Source: Telmatactis stephensoni | Lineage: Eukaryota; Cnidaria; Anthozoa; Actiniaria; Isophelliidae | NCBI GenBank assembly: GCA_029948255.1 | Contig: JALIZF010001920.1 | Span: 372,001-436,000, forward strand | Length of the DNA stretch: 64,000 bases | Direction: 5' to 3' | In this document: piece by piece, positions 1 to 11,464 of the stretch | Layout: every line of letters starts with the position of its first letter | Position numbering within the stretch: position 1 is the first letter of the stretch | The notes under the pieces: model-generated | Told to the model about the DNA's origin: nothing | The model's input: only the letters and a program-made list of their open reading frames with translations | Databases searched by the model: none | Program-made: the position numbers and the translations under genes

Positions 1-37
1 AGTTATATTATCAATTATTATTGTACAATCTACATAC

Positions 38-3000
38 ATAATTCAGTAAATTGTCTTCTGCTAGGAACATCAGCAAACATTTCATCGTCTTCATCATCGT
101 CAATAATATGGAGGTTAGCCTCATCATCATCACTGGCATCTTCACTTCTTTGCTCCATGTCAACATCTATACTGGTAGATTTGGAGGTTCCCTGTGTTTC
201 AAACATACACAAAAATTAAATGAACCCCTGTACGTTAGACAGCCTTGTAGGGTTGACATCCCTGTAAGGTAGACACCCCTATAAGGTAGACACCCCTGTA
301 AGGTGGACACCCCTGTAAGGTGGACGCCCTTGTAAGGGAGACACCCCTGTAAGGTAGACACCCATGTAAGGTAGACACCCCTGTAAGGTAGACACCTCTG
401 TAAGGTAGACACCCATGTAAGGTAGACACTCCTGTAAGGTAGACACCCCTGTAAGGTAGACAACCCTGTAAGGTAGACACCCCTGTAAGGTAGGCACCCA
501 TGTAAGGTAGGCACCCCTGTAAGGTAGACATCCATGTAAGGTAGACACCCCTGTAAGGTAGACACCCCTGTAAGGTAGACACCCCTTTAGGTAGACACTC
601 CTGTAAGGTAGACACCCCCTGTAAGGTAGACACCGCTGTAAGGTAGACACCCCCTGTAAGGTAGACACCCCTGTAAGGTAGACACTCCTGTAAGGTAGAC
701 ACCCCTTTAGGTAGACACTCCTGTAAGGTAGACACCCCTGTAAGGTAGACACCCCCTGTACAGTACACACCCCTGTAAGGTTAGGTATAGACACCCCTGT
801 AAGGTAGACACCCCTGTACAGTAGACACCCCTGTACGGTACACACCCCTGTAAGGTACACACCCCCTGTAAGGTACACACCCCTGTAAGGTTAGGTAGAG
901 GTAGAGGTAGATAAACTTTATTCGCATGACCCATTAATTACAGGTATTGCTAAAGTATACAAATGATTAAAGACTAAATAAATATGAATATAGATATAGA
1001 AAAAAAATTACAATGAAACATTAACATGTTGATTTATATATATGAGTGATACTAGAGAAACACCAGTATGGCAGACACCCCTTAAGGTAGACACCCCTGT
1101 ATGGTGTCACTTGTTTTGTGCAAATTCTATTCACCTCTTTAGAATGACAGTCATGTTTGGATACCATTAGTACATGAACAGGAAAAGATAGTTTTGCTAA
1201 AGTTGACTGAAAACAAACAAAATTTCAATACTTGCATAGGTGCTGTACATTTTTAATCAATTCATATTTACTACAGGTATATGATGAAAATGTATACATT
1301 TTCCAGTTATTACGAAAATATATTGATATATTTTGCAATTTTTTGAAAATGTCATGTGAACTTCCTCAAAGTAGAGTCGACTGTAAGGGAGATATCCTAC
1401 TATATGGTGAATACACCTATAAGGCAGAGAACTTTCTAAGTGGACACTCCTTTAAGGTGAAAATGTCTCTAAAGAAGACATCCATGTTCCTGATCTGACC
1501 TAGTCACAATTTGTGAGCGATAATCCATAAAGTGGGTACTTCTTCAAGACATGCATGTAGAGTAGTTATAGTTGACAGTCCCAATAGTATCCTTCCTGAG
1601 AGTTCACTGTTAATCTAAGCTAGCTGTAGCATATTGAAATTCAAAACTACTTACACTATCAGTAGTTCCATCAGGCCAACCAGACCATGACTGGTTACGA
1701 CATGGTATTGATGTCAAAGAATGTACATCAGACTTGACCTGAAACAAGATACATGTAGTACATTTGGTCACTCCAGCATAATCAGTGGCACAACTATCAT
1801 TGTGACACTCATACACTGGACCTTGAAAGCTGGAAAAATACTATAAATATTGACTAACTGGGGAATTAGACTGTGCTTACTTCTGAAAAAATTCTTGCTA
1901 TGCCACTGAATATACTTCTTTACATATACATAAGAGGTAAACAAAGACTGACTTGTGCTTTTGGTGTCTTTCCTTGCAATAATACATGTACTTTTGCTAA
2001 CATATTCTAACACTGAATCCTAACATTCATATCATGTGTATCTAATCATCAGATGCAGTAAGGACGGAGAGTGCAATCAACCTTGGATTTCAGCACCCAT
2101 TTTTGAATGGCGATTAGCATTAATCCCGAGATATATTGATGATTGTTCATGTAAGATTTAATCCTGAATTTGCACTGTCTTACAAACAACCAGGCTCCAT
2201 TCTGAGACCTTTTTTCTCTGTTTCTTTAGAAGGCAAAAAGTTGCAGGATTTTTGTTTAGACAAATTTCACATGATGCATTTTTTAGATAAAAACAATTTC
2301 TCACCTCTCCTACAGTTTTTGTGATAGGATATGGAAGATTAAACTCTTTTGATTGGTATTTTATGTTCAGCATTATTTTTTCAATTGAATTTGGAATTCC
2401 AAAACCACTAGTACTGAAAAAAGAATGTAAAAAAATTTGAAATTCAAAAGTTATACATAATGAATATCAACAAACAATGTGCATTCAACTCTTTACTGAG
2501 CATTTGGGTCAATAGCTCCTCATCAGAGTATGCTGTGTACGTAACAAATAATTAATGAGCATTATGTTTGCATGACAAAGCAGTGTTAAGTTACCTTGTC
2601 TCTCCATTAAGTGTAGAACTAGCTGCACAGGGCATATTGTGCTTGGGTGTTTCTGTAACTGTTGGAGTTAAGAGCACTAGTGCTGTTTCTTCCCTTAGGT
2701 TAAGGTCTTTAAGTCTTGTCTAAAGAAACATACATAATAAATACAGTTAAATAAATGAATAATATTTTACAGTAGAATCATGACTTCTTGATTCTCCAAG
2801 GGAAATGAAAATTGGTTCACGAAATTAGGAGGTTTGAGAAATTGGGGGTAAAACTACTAACAGTGAAACAAATCCAAGGGGAAAAACAATTCAAGACAAG
2901 TTATTGGGAGGTTCGAGAAACTGAGTTTTTGAGAAATCAGAATTCTACTGTTAGTACTAACTATAATTGTGCATTGTACATTCTATTTGTTATTTTGCAC

Positions 3001-6000
3001 ACTTTGTACTGATTAATACCTCATCTGTTAATGTTTGGCCATGTGCCCATCCCATAAGACTTTGATGTTCTGCAGGTACACCAGCTTGTATCTCTAACAT
3101 TCTCTTAATAGTCCCTGAAACATTAATTTTATAGTATATGTTGTATATATGGCATTATAAGCAAGTAGAACACCATAGTGGGCATAGGTTTCACAGGAGT
3201 CCAATGATCCATGTGAAGATTGATAGCAAGGGCAGATCCAGGAATTCTGAATAGGTTGTGGCATCTCCCGAAAATGTTGCAATACTACATATTTGTCTTA
3301 ATAAGAGAACAGTTTTTGATTACTATTAGTGATCTTAAGACGTATGATGGGAATGAGGACAGCAATGGCAATGATGCAAGCACGGTTTCAAAATGTTTTT
3401 TTTTACATGCCATCGTCCTTGCCATTGCTGTCCTTGCTAGGATGTATGACGTGAGAAAGCACTACCTCATGTCCTTAAGCAAGGACACAATGGCAAAGAT
3501 GATGGTGCACGCATAAATAAAATTGAAAACGTGCTTGCGTCATTGCTGTCGCCATCCTTGTTCTTGTTGTAGATCTTAAGGTCGCTATTAATTTTGCTGC
3601 CAAATGGGGGTGGCTAGCCTGTCAACCTACCCCCTCCTGAATACACCTGTGTACTATAGATGAAGTAAAGGGTAACCTTCTCCCATCTTAGTGCTTAAAA
3701 AGATTATAACTTGTCAAAAGCTAGCAAGAGCCTCTTACTGGTTAGGTGTGTTAGCCAGAGTTTAATAAAATTTATAATATATTAATAAATTATATTGTAA
3801 TACACACTGTACTCAAAACATAACTTTCCTAGTAATAATCCTAACAAGTGGGCAATCCAAAACTTACCAACTGTTTCACAATCATCTAGAATTACAGTCA
3901 ATGTTTTCTCTTTCCATTCGATTAAAAACTTTACTCGTCGTGGAGGGTGATGAAGGGGAATGGAGTGACCAACAACTTCAACTTCTGGGGTTGGCCTAAA
4001 AGTAGAATATAATACACGACTTTCATAATGGCCGCTGCTAATTAGCATAAATAGTGAAAAATTACTATGTCTGGAACTGTATCAATTTGAAATTATTAAG
4101 ATTGTTGATTTTGATAATTTGTGCAATTTTCAAAACAAAACATTAAATCCTTGACAAGATATGGGGATTTAAAATTCTGAAAATGCACCAAAACGAGGCT
4201 ACCAAGGCTTTTGGTCAAAATTTTGACAGCGCATAACTTTTTTGATATTGAACCAAAAGTGATAAAATTTTCTGAAAATATTTGTCTTGAAGTAATTTCT
4301 CACATAGCATTGATAATTTCTTGCACCAGGCCCTCATTTTCTCTACTGGAAAAAACTGAATTATGAAAGTGGTCTATTATATTGGATTGTGTATGTAAAA
4401 AAAATAAAAACTGCTACTGTATGATTAGCAATGGCAGTTAGTAAGTAGTAATAGTTTTGTGTGAGTGTTAGATGGACAATGCAATGCTATAACCATACAA
4501 GTCAGTCCTATGTTATATAAGAAAATTGAAATTACTGTCATGACTTCCAAGCTGTAAGGCCCAGTTCAGACGTCAAACTTTTGCCATGTCGAATCTAATA
4601 GTTGCATTTTGTAGATGAGAAGTGCAGGTTCTGAACCACATGAATTTGACAGACTTGATTGAAACTGAATTTTTCAATTTAATACTTAATCAAATCTGTC
4701 AAATACAATATTGTAGGTTCAGATGCTGCACTTCTTATCTACAAAATGCAACTGTTACTAAGATTCGACATGGCAAAAGTTCGATGTCTGAACCACTCAA
4801 GTCCAGCCTCATACATGTGTATACCTTTTTGTTCCAAGTTATAATTTATGGCCAATGTTAAAAATTGAGACAATGCTGGCTAATATAATGATTCTATTGG
4901 AGTCTAATCCCTATCCACACATATGCATTTATTTCTTATATATTTAATAGTTTCAACAGGGCAGTAAAGAGACTCTGGGTCTGTATAAGCAATGCTCCAT
5001 ACAGTTACTGACACAAAAACATGATACATAAATACAAACAAAACATTATTTACATTAAAATTTCTGTCAACATGAATATGATCACCACTGTTTTAGTGCT
5101 GTCCACTGACTATGGTTATGTTTTCAAACATATATTTATTGATCACATATTGTAAGTTCATGATGTTGTCCACCGTTTTGAATACCGTATTTACTCGAAT
5201 AAGCGCCCTGGTGCTTATTAAATTTTTCACGTCTAAAACGGGGCGCTTATTCGGGGGAGGCGCTTATTCGAGGGAGGCGCTTATTCAGTGGGAGGAAACG
5301 CGTACACAACTGTCAAAGTATGCTTTCCTCTTAATATCAATAATATCAATGTTATACTACTACAACAGTACTGGTATTAGTATACTATAACGAGGTGCGA
5401 GGCACTTATTTGGGGGAGGCGCTTATTAATTTTGTTTGGCCAAAGGGGCGCTTATTCGGGGGAGGCGCTTATTCGGGGGAGGTGCTTATTCAAGTAAATA
5501 CGGTAGACCTTTTTCGAGTTTGTTCATACCACTGTAAAATTAGGCAACAGACGCACTGGCGCAGGGTTAGCCTCGAATCAAGGTAAATTATTCAAAAAAT
5601 ACCAGCGAGAAAAGCAAAACATTTTGGCTAAGAACAATACAGAAATCGATTTTAATCCCATGGGTCTTTCTTGAAAAGGATGCTAACCCTGCATAAATGT
5701 GCCTTTTGTTAAGGTTGGTGCCTACTAATGGGAAGGTAATTTTTTTGGCCAAAAACCACATGGGTATCAAAGAACCCATCATAGGGAGCTAGAATCCAAG
5801 GAAAAAAGTGGGGGTCACCGTGCATATTAATGAGTTACACGCCATCAAATGTTGCAAAATCTGCCTATTCTAGAGGCCCAAAGAAAAAATCATAAATACC
5901 CCATATTTTGAAAAAATGTCAAACTTTTTTTACTAAAACGTTTACAACACAATAAGAGAGAATTATTCTCTTACTTGTCAATGCCATACGAAATATGAAA

Positions 6001-7392
6001 AACCAGAATAACAATTTTTTTCAATGACTTTTTACTAGTTTTAGACCTGTTTTGGTTCATGACCGCCAAATGAAAAGTCCAATTTTTGCAATCAAGTTTC
6101 AATTTTAAATTCATAAATGTATTTTAAAATAGTAGGTTAATCTCCACTTTACAATTTACAGAAATAAAAAATAGGGGTATCCGTGCGATTTAGAAAGTTA
6201 TTTGCCGATAAACGCGCGAAAACTGATCAGAATTCGCGAAAATGATCAAAAATTCCCTAGCCCTCCCCGGAAAGTAGAGCGAATTACAATGCATTGTGGG
6301 AAATTTTCAAGATTGCGGCGAAAACAGATCGTTTCTGGTAGAAATGATAGTCAAAACAGGCATTGTAACTCAGGTTCTATTTATCAACTGTGAATTTCAT
6401 TCAAACACAGGAGAGGCTAAATGGTTTTCCTTTAATTCTGTAAGTATATTTTTTCAAAAAGTCGTAAGAAGGCCTTGCTTTTACGATTGCTTTACCGACA
6501 AAAATTCAGTGTTTTTGCATGCGCAGAAAGCAGTGCGCGCGGACAATAGTAGGCACCAACCTTAAGTAGCTCAGCGGACTTTATCAACTGGAAACTGGAC
6601 TATTGGGACACGGCAAAATCTATGGAAATCTGATCACTTTGACTTCCCATAACTCCGCTCAATTTTGTAGGATAAAATTTTTCAAAATTTAAACTTTAAT
6701 TATAATCAACAGACATGCATACCAGTTATTGGACTCAAAATAAGACCAATATAAGTATTTTAACTTGTAGCTTTTTCAATCCAATCCTCTTTTCACAATT
6801 GACTCCTTTAATTTCACATGCTGAACATTTTATTTTGAAAACAAATTATATCTTACTTACTTGATTTGCAGCCTTCCAATATTCATCATATCAACAGTAA
6901 TAAAATTAATATGAAAGAAAACATATTTTCAAAAAGTGTGTTGTTTTGAAAATCCAACAAAAATCCAACAGGAAGTCAAAGTGATCCAGATTTCTATAAA
7001 TTTCGCTGAATCTGTCCCAATAGTCCAGTTTCTAATTACTGGGGACTGCTGAGTTTCCTGACAAAAGGCGCATTTATACAGCATTAGCCTCGAGTCAATG
7101 TAAATTATTCAAAAATACCAGCGAGAGAAATGCAGAAATTGTTGATAAAGAACAACACAGCAATCGAGTTTATTCCCACGGGTTTTCTTGAAAAGGAGGC
7201 TAACCCTGCATAAATGCACCTTTTGTCAGCAAGCTCAGTGGTCTCTAGTAATTGGAAACTGGACTATTCAAAATGCCAGATGACAGGGTGAACTGGCCTA
7301 TTTTATTCCATTTTATTTAGTCTACCATCATATTTTACTTAAAACAGTGTGGCTTTTTTTTCTTTCTTTTTTTACAGTCCCACCAACTCCAA

Positions 7393-7443
<51 letters not shown>

Positions 7444-8330
7444 AAAGCAGGCCTGATGACTCTTACAAAGTCTATACTCTATTCTGAATGACTGGTGGCA
7501 GGACTGAATGTGTGAACAGGTACAAGTATTACATGTAATTTTGATTATGGCTCCATTTGTAATTTTTAGTTGACATGGAATTCATTTATTTTATTGATCA
7601 ATATCAATTGTTACCCATTTTATTTATAAATCAATTTTTTGTAGAAGAATTAATGCACATGTATATTCTATTGTCATACTAACCAAACAAACAAAATGTT
7701 TATCAAAAGTAAAGGGCATGGCGTGTGAAAAGTACAGCAATTATGCTTTCAATGGATTTGTGAATATAAGTTAAAATGTGTTAAAATATTACATTTATTC
7801 AAATCGTAATAAAGGTCCGATTTCTAACCAATCTGTGGTCTTTCCTTTCACGCCCTACTTACTCGTTACCCCAGGTTGTATGTGTATATGATGTAATTGT
7901 AATAAAAACAAGCTCGAAATATAAGAAATAAAAAAATTTAATGAGTGCCCCGTATGGACTCAGGGTCGCGGCTAAACTTACTGTCGAACTGGCGAGTCTA
8001 CATCATCAGCACCCAAAACAGCATTAACACAAGTCTGAAAATCAAAGGGGAAATAGAAATAATGATGAAATCAAATAAAGAAATAAATAATCGCTCTATT
8101 ATTCAAACAAAACATACTAAACCTTGTAATATTTTCGTGACTCACCGTCAGATCCCAGTCGTGGTGTTCCAACAGAGTAATACACTCATCCAGATTTTCG
8201 ATGCCTGTGATACTCTGATGATAACAGATAACAATGAGTTCGTAATCGAAGGGATTGGTTTTAAAAGAGTGGTCAAAAAACAAACCTGGAAGTTGGCAAG
8301 AATCATTTCTCTATCGCCGTCGGCCGCCAT
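38..8330 (-). CDS. FAF1: FAS-associated factor 1 homologue, 5' part
   Basis: FAF1 is a ubiquitin- and p97/VCP-binding adaptor with UBA, two ubiquitin-like, UAS and UBX domains. Seen exons: 8286-8330, 8146-8214, 7982-8034, 3868-3995, 3020-3114, 2595-2719, 2305-2413, 1655-1738 and 38-191. The first eight are flanked by GT-AG and join in phase. The start MAADGDREMILANFQ is followed by TGIENLDECITLLEHHDWDL, a close match to the human UBA region. VKFLIEWKEKTLTVILDD and VKSDVHSLTSIPC...WSGWPDGTTDS match the two ubiquitin-like regions. Exon 38-191 encodes an acidic linker (DDDEANLHIIDDDEDDE) as in the family. At least one small exon between 191 and 1655 was not located, and others may be missing in the 4-kb intron before 3995. 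The UAS and UBX domains lie beyond the left edge. No frameshift was seen. The family assignment is firm; exon ends are hand-read. Confidence 0.9.
246..895. repeat. 17-bp minisatellite in FAF1 intron
   Basis: About 38 imperfect copies of GTAGACACCCCTGTAAG run head to tail. Variants include CCATGTAAG, CTCCTGTAAG and 16- or 18-bp units. Two outlying copies sit at 1072-1103, so the array once extended further or was split. All six frames read through it for long distances, which creates spurious ORFs of up to 199 codons on the minus strand. Confidence 0.95.
3323..3590. mobile_element. foldback element (MITE-like)
   Basis: Imperfect terminal inverted repeats of about 60 bp: the left arm runs from GATCTTAAGACGTATGATGG through GGACAGCAATGGCAATGATG, and the right arm is its diverged reverse complement ending in AGATCTTAAGGTCGC. 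The internal part repeats the GACAGCAATGGCAA theme on both strands. No coding capacity. Confidence 0.6.
4563..4793. mobile_element. foldback element (MITE-like)
   Basis: Two arms of about 90 bp are near reverse complements: the left begins GTTCAGACGTCAAACTTTTG and carries AGTTGCATTTTGTAGATGAG; the right ends CAAAAGTTCGATGTCTGAAC. Non-coding and within the large FAF1 intron. Confidence 0.75.
5183..5505. mobile_element. TIR element with GCGCTTATTCGGGGGAGG repeats
   Basis: The ends are inverted: TACCGTATTTACTCGAATAA on the left and TTCAAGTAAATACGGTA on the right, bounded by TA as in Tc1/mariner-type insertions. The interior holds several direct copies of GGCGCTTATTCGGGGGAGG, so the element also carries a subterminal short tandem repeat. 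No transposase; likely non-autonomous. Confidence 0.7.
5545..6605. mobile_element. MITE copy 1, interrupted by another element
   Basis: The flanks 5545-5708 and 6566-6605 together match the uninterrupted copy at 7019-7268 in the same order (CAGGGTTAGCCTCGAATCAA, GCTAACCCTGCATAAATGTG, CCTTTTGT, AGCTCAG, GGAAACTGGACTATT). The 857 bp between them is a separate insertion (5709-6565). The left end is more decayed than the right. Confidence 0.65.
5709..6565. mobile_element. non-autonomous piggyBac-like element
   Basis: Bounded by TTAA on both sides (5709-5712 and 6562-6565), with inverted ends GGTTGGTGCCTACTA and TAGTAGGCACCAACC immediately inside. TTAA target duplication with short perfect TIRs is the signature of piggyBac-type transposons. 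It is inserted in a MITE whose empty version (CCTTTTGTCAGCAAGCTCAG, near 7222) lies 0.7 kb away. I see no transposase reading frame, so it would depend on a relative elsewhere. Confidence 0.75.
6606..7018. mobile_element. inverted-repeat element between two MITE copies
   Basis: GGGACACGGCAAAATCTATG...CTGATCACTTTGACTTCC at 6606-6647 is mirrored by GGAAGTCAAAGTGATCCAG...GCTGAATCTGTCCC at 6971-7018, giving arms of about 45 bp around an AT-rich core. Because both outer sides continue into MITE sequence, it may be an insertion or part of a larger compound foldback. Confidence 0.55.
7019..7268. mobile_element. MITE copy 2, intact
   Basis: A 250-bp element with imperfect TIRs of about 73 bp: the left starts AATAGTCCAGTTTCTAATTA, the right ends TAATTGGAAACTGGACTATT. 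This is the unoccupied reference for the piggyBac-like insertion at 5709-6565. Confidence 0.75.
7390..7441. repeat. (CAA)n microsatellite
   Basis: About 17 uninterrupted ACA/CAA units in the large FAF1 intron. Nothing suggests a function. Confidence 0.95.
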
Positions 8331-8573
8331 CTTGCGTGTGTTCCTTATCACTGCGCATGAGCAAAACTTTGTCACCTAATTTGCATAATGCACAGTCATG
8401 ACGTCGACCAATGCAAAGGAAACCCACGTCTTGAGCGAGTGGGAAACGCATGAATGGACGGACGGACGGTCAATAGAAATGTCTGATATTTGTGGATTTC
8501 ACTTCATCACGAAATGTCAAGAGTTAGAGAAATAGATGGCTCAAGCTTAGACTAAAAGTGCTGTTTTACGCTG

Positions 8574-8705
8574 CATTATTATATTACGCGCGCTCTGATT
8601 GGTCGAACAACCATGTGTGATTAGAGTACACACACATAGATGGCGTCATCGAATCTTACGCGCGCTCTGATTGGTTGGAATGTTTCGATAAATGTTATAT
8701 AAAAT
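8574..8705. repeat. partial copy of the CGCGCTCTGATTGG repeat
   Basis: Reverse-complement match to the right part of the dispersed elements at 18486, 40524 and 53050: TTACGCGCGCTCTGATTGG occurs twice (8584 and 8656), separated by CAACCATGTGTGATTAGAGT and the ATAGATGGCGTCATCGAATC block. The central hairpin is absent. It lies about 240 bp upstream of the FAF1 start codon and may be part of its 5' flank. Confidence 0.7.
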
Positions 8706-11156
8706 TGTTAAATAATGCACTTTGCTAATGCTCCCAACCCCAACAGGTCCAACAGGGATACAAATGAAAATTTGTACCTCTTGCGCCGGAAGGAACGTCA
8801 GTTGTCAAGTTTCCTTTGAAAAACCTTACAGGCATTTTCCAACCTTTTCCAGGATTAGCAAGCAAACTTTATTCGAGTTACGGTTCTTTTTGATAATTGA
8901 TACCATTCAATCAAACCAACTGTTACAAATGATAAGGGTGACCTTTTGCTTGGTTAGAGTATGGCCGAAAATATAGCTTAAATCTGCCTGTCGTCTTACA
9001 GCCACTGCCTTGGTATGAGGGCAAAATGGACTGTCTGACATTAAAATATATTCTCTCTTTTGGTGACAGGGGTGGTATTTGGCTCTCACTGCACGTTATC
9101 ACTTCTTAATCGTAGACATACCTGCAATTGTTATTTCTCCAGAGGTGACTGACTTCCCTTTGAACTCAGCCCGCCGCAGTCACACCCCATATAACGCGGC
9201 CACGAAAAAGAGGTCGTTTAATTGAGGTAGTAAGAAAGCCAAGTGTTCAGTTGTAACGGCACGAAAAATAACCCCCCAAAAACGGTGTTACATAACACTT
9301 TTAAGAAGTGATCGTTTGCATACTAAATGGTCAGTTGTACATATTAGAACAGCATTTTGGATGACTGGAAAAACGGCACGGTCACTGCACGGTACGTAAG
9401 GCTGCGGCAGAAATTTCGAATTTTTATACACATTACGGCGCTCACATGGTTACGTTACGGCGGTGCAGGCGTGGTAAGTTTCTCACACACACGAAAACCG
9501 CTCTAGTTCAGCTGTAAATATGTAAATGAGAAACGGAAATTATCAAAAGTATAGTTTCAACTTTACAGAAATCGGAAATTGAATTCGAAGCGCAAGTTGA
9601 TGAAGGAAAATTGCAGTGGCCCGCGTTATCCCACGAGCTTCCCGAATCAGCCACTGAGCCGAGGGCCTGCATGTGACGCATAGCCAGTGGCGACGCAAGA
9701 AGTGATGGGTATCTCAATTTTTTTTCTTTACGCAAATCAGAGTTGTACTGTAATTGCAACATTAGAATCCATTGTCCATTGTTCATTGAAATTCTTTGTA
9801 ATTATATGATAATTATCTTGAATTATATACTCGAATTATTAAAGCCAATCTACCACATCGACATTCGCGCTGCCCGCGACAGCTGACCGGAGTCAAAGCT
9901 AATTTTGTACGAACAGTTTTGTGTTTACTGGTTCTGCTCGAAAACAAAAAATCTGATGACAGTTGAAAAAGCACCATAGACATGGCGATGAGTTAATTCC
10001 AGCTGTTATAAGCTGGAGTCGTTCTCTGGTCTTAAAACCGAGAATTTGGAAACAGAATGTATGTGTTATATGACATATAGGCTGAGAAACGTTAAAAAAA
10101 CCCTGAAAGACGTTGAATGAATACTATATTTATCAGTGGAACTTGACAACGGCATAAAAACGGGAAACACTAACAAAGGTATGTATACGGTAGAGTAGCT
10201 CGGTTTAGTAAACATCACTTCATCTCCTTTTAATTTTCTGATGAATACTGTAAACGATATTGGATAGGATACACGGTTTTACTTATCCACGATTAATTTC
10301 AACTAAGCAATTTGAAAAAAATGAGAGCAACTAGATTTTTCTATGTGCGAAAAGTAGAGATATGACAATAACATTGAATCACGAGGGAGAGGTTTTTACT
10401 CAAAATAGGTAAAATAGCCAGCCTTACTTAATTTCACATAACATTTAGAAGTCCAAAATAAATATAGAAAGTATTTCAAGTGGTTTACAAGAATAGATTT
10501 AAGGAGTTATTGGCAAAACAGAAACAGTATTATTTTAGATGACTGCGCGAACGCAGCGTCTAAGTGTAATTATCTGCTCCTGTTGTCTTCACAGCTTTAT
10601 ATCCGTTAAAAATCACTTTCAAATTTATATAAAAACATTATGTTTTCTTATCTGTAATGAAAACAAGTAACCATTACTAAAACGAAACAGTTTTACATTC
10701 CGCACGCAAGACAGTATCAAGTCAAGAACCATTTTTCGGTGTCACGTAACGCAGTTTGAGGTCACGCAATCCTACATTAATCTGGATAAATTTCAAGCGG
10801 TGTCTTTTTTTCTCCGTTTTCGCACCTGAGAAATGAAAAACGTCGTTTAATTAAAGGTTAGGCCTAACCCTAACAAGTCTAACAAAAGATTTGCTTTAAA
10901 ATTTTCAAAATCATCCAGATTAGTGTTGTCTTAGTCTCAGAACAGCTTAAAATGTTAACGAAAACAAAGCTACTAAATAAATGCAGATTTCTGCTGGGGG
11001 GGGGGGGGGGGGGGGAGGAGGGGGAGTACCCCTGGTTGCATTTGATTAGGGCATGCCTTCCTGATTTGATCTATCAAGATCTATCCTGATTGCTGAAAAA
11101 TACCAAAGTCCATGCCCGAAATGCATCTTGGATCGTTTTTGAACATCAGGCTTAAG
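8706..11156. other. gene-poor spacer
   Basis: No convincing exon, RNA gene or repeat family was seen. A G homopolymer (about 20 G, 10996-11016) is the only clear landmark. Open frames here lack recognisable domains and paired splice sites. Confidence 0.5.
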
Positions 11157-11464
11157 TATATAGTCAGTTGAAAAAACGTTGTCGGGTCTAAAAACATAGA
11201 ACATAGAAGACCGAAATGGTGCTTGGGATGTGAATAATTACATTTTGATTTATTCATTTACGCTTTACCTTCGATGCAAAATGCTGAAAGCGTATGCAGG
11301 ATCGGACCTGCGTTGGCGGGCCGTTTGGCTTCGAATTTTTATCGGCTTTAGTGTAAATGAATAAATCAGAAAATAATTATTCACCGATCCCATGCACCAT
11401 TTCGGTCTCAGCTTCTATGTTCTATGTTTTTAGACCCGACAACGTTTTTTCAATTGACTATATA
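11157..11464. mobile_element. foldback element (MITE-like)
   Basis: About 300 bp with arms of about 110 bp. The left begins TATAGTCAGTTGAAAAAACG and continues through the CATAGAACATAGAAGACCGA block; the right is the reverse complement, ending CGTTTTTTCAATTGACTATA. Flanked by TA/TATA. The arms are very similar, which suggests recent insertion. Confidence 0.85.

Noticed and set aside
167..934. Overlapping minus-strand ORFs of up to 199 codons reading TGVSTLQGCLPYRGVY-like repeats
   Set aside because: They are read-through of the 17-bp minisatellite in several frames; the repeat, not coding selection, keeps them open.
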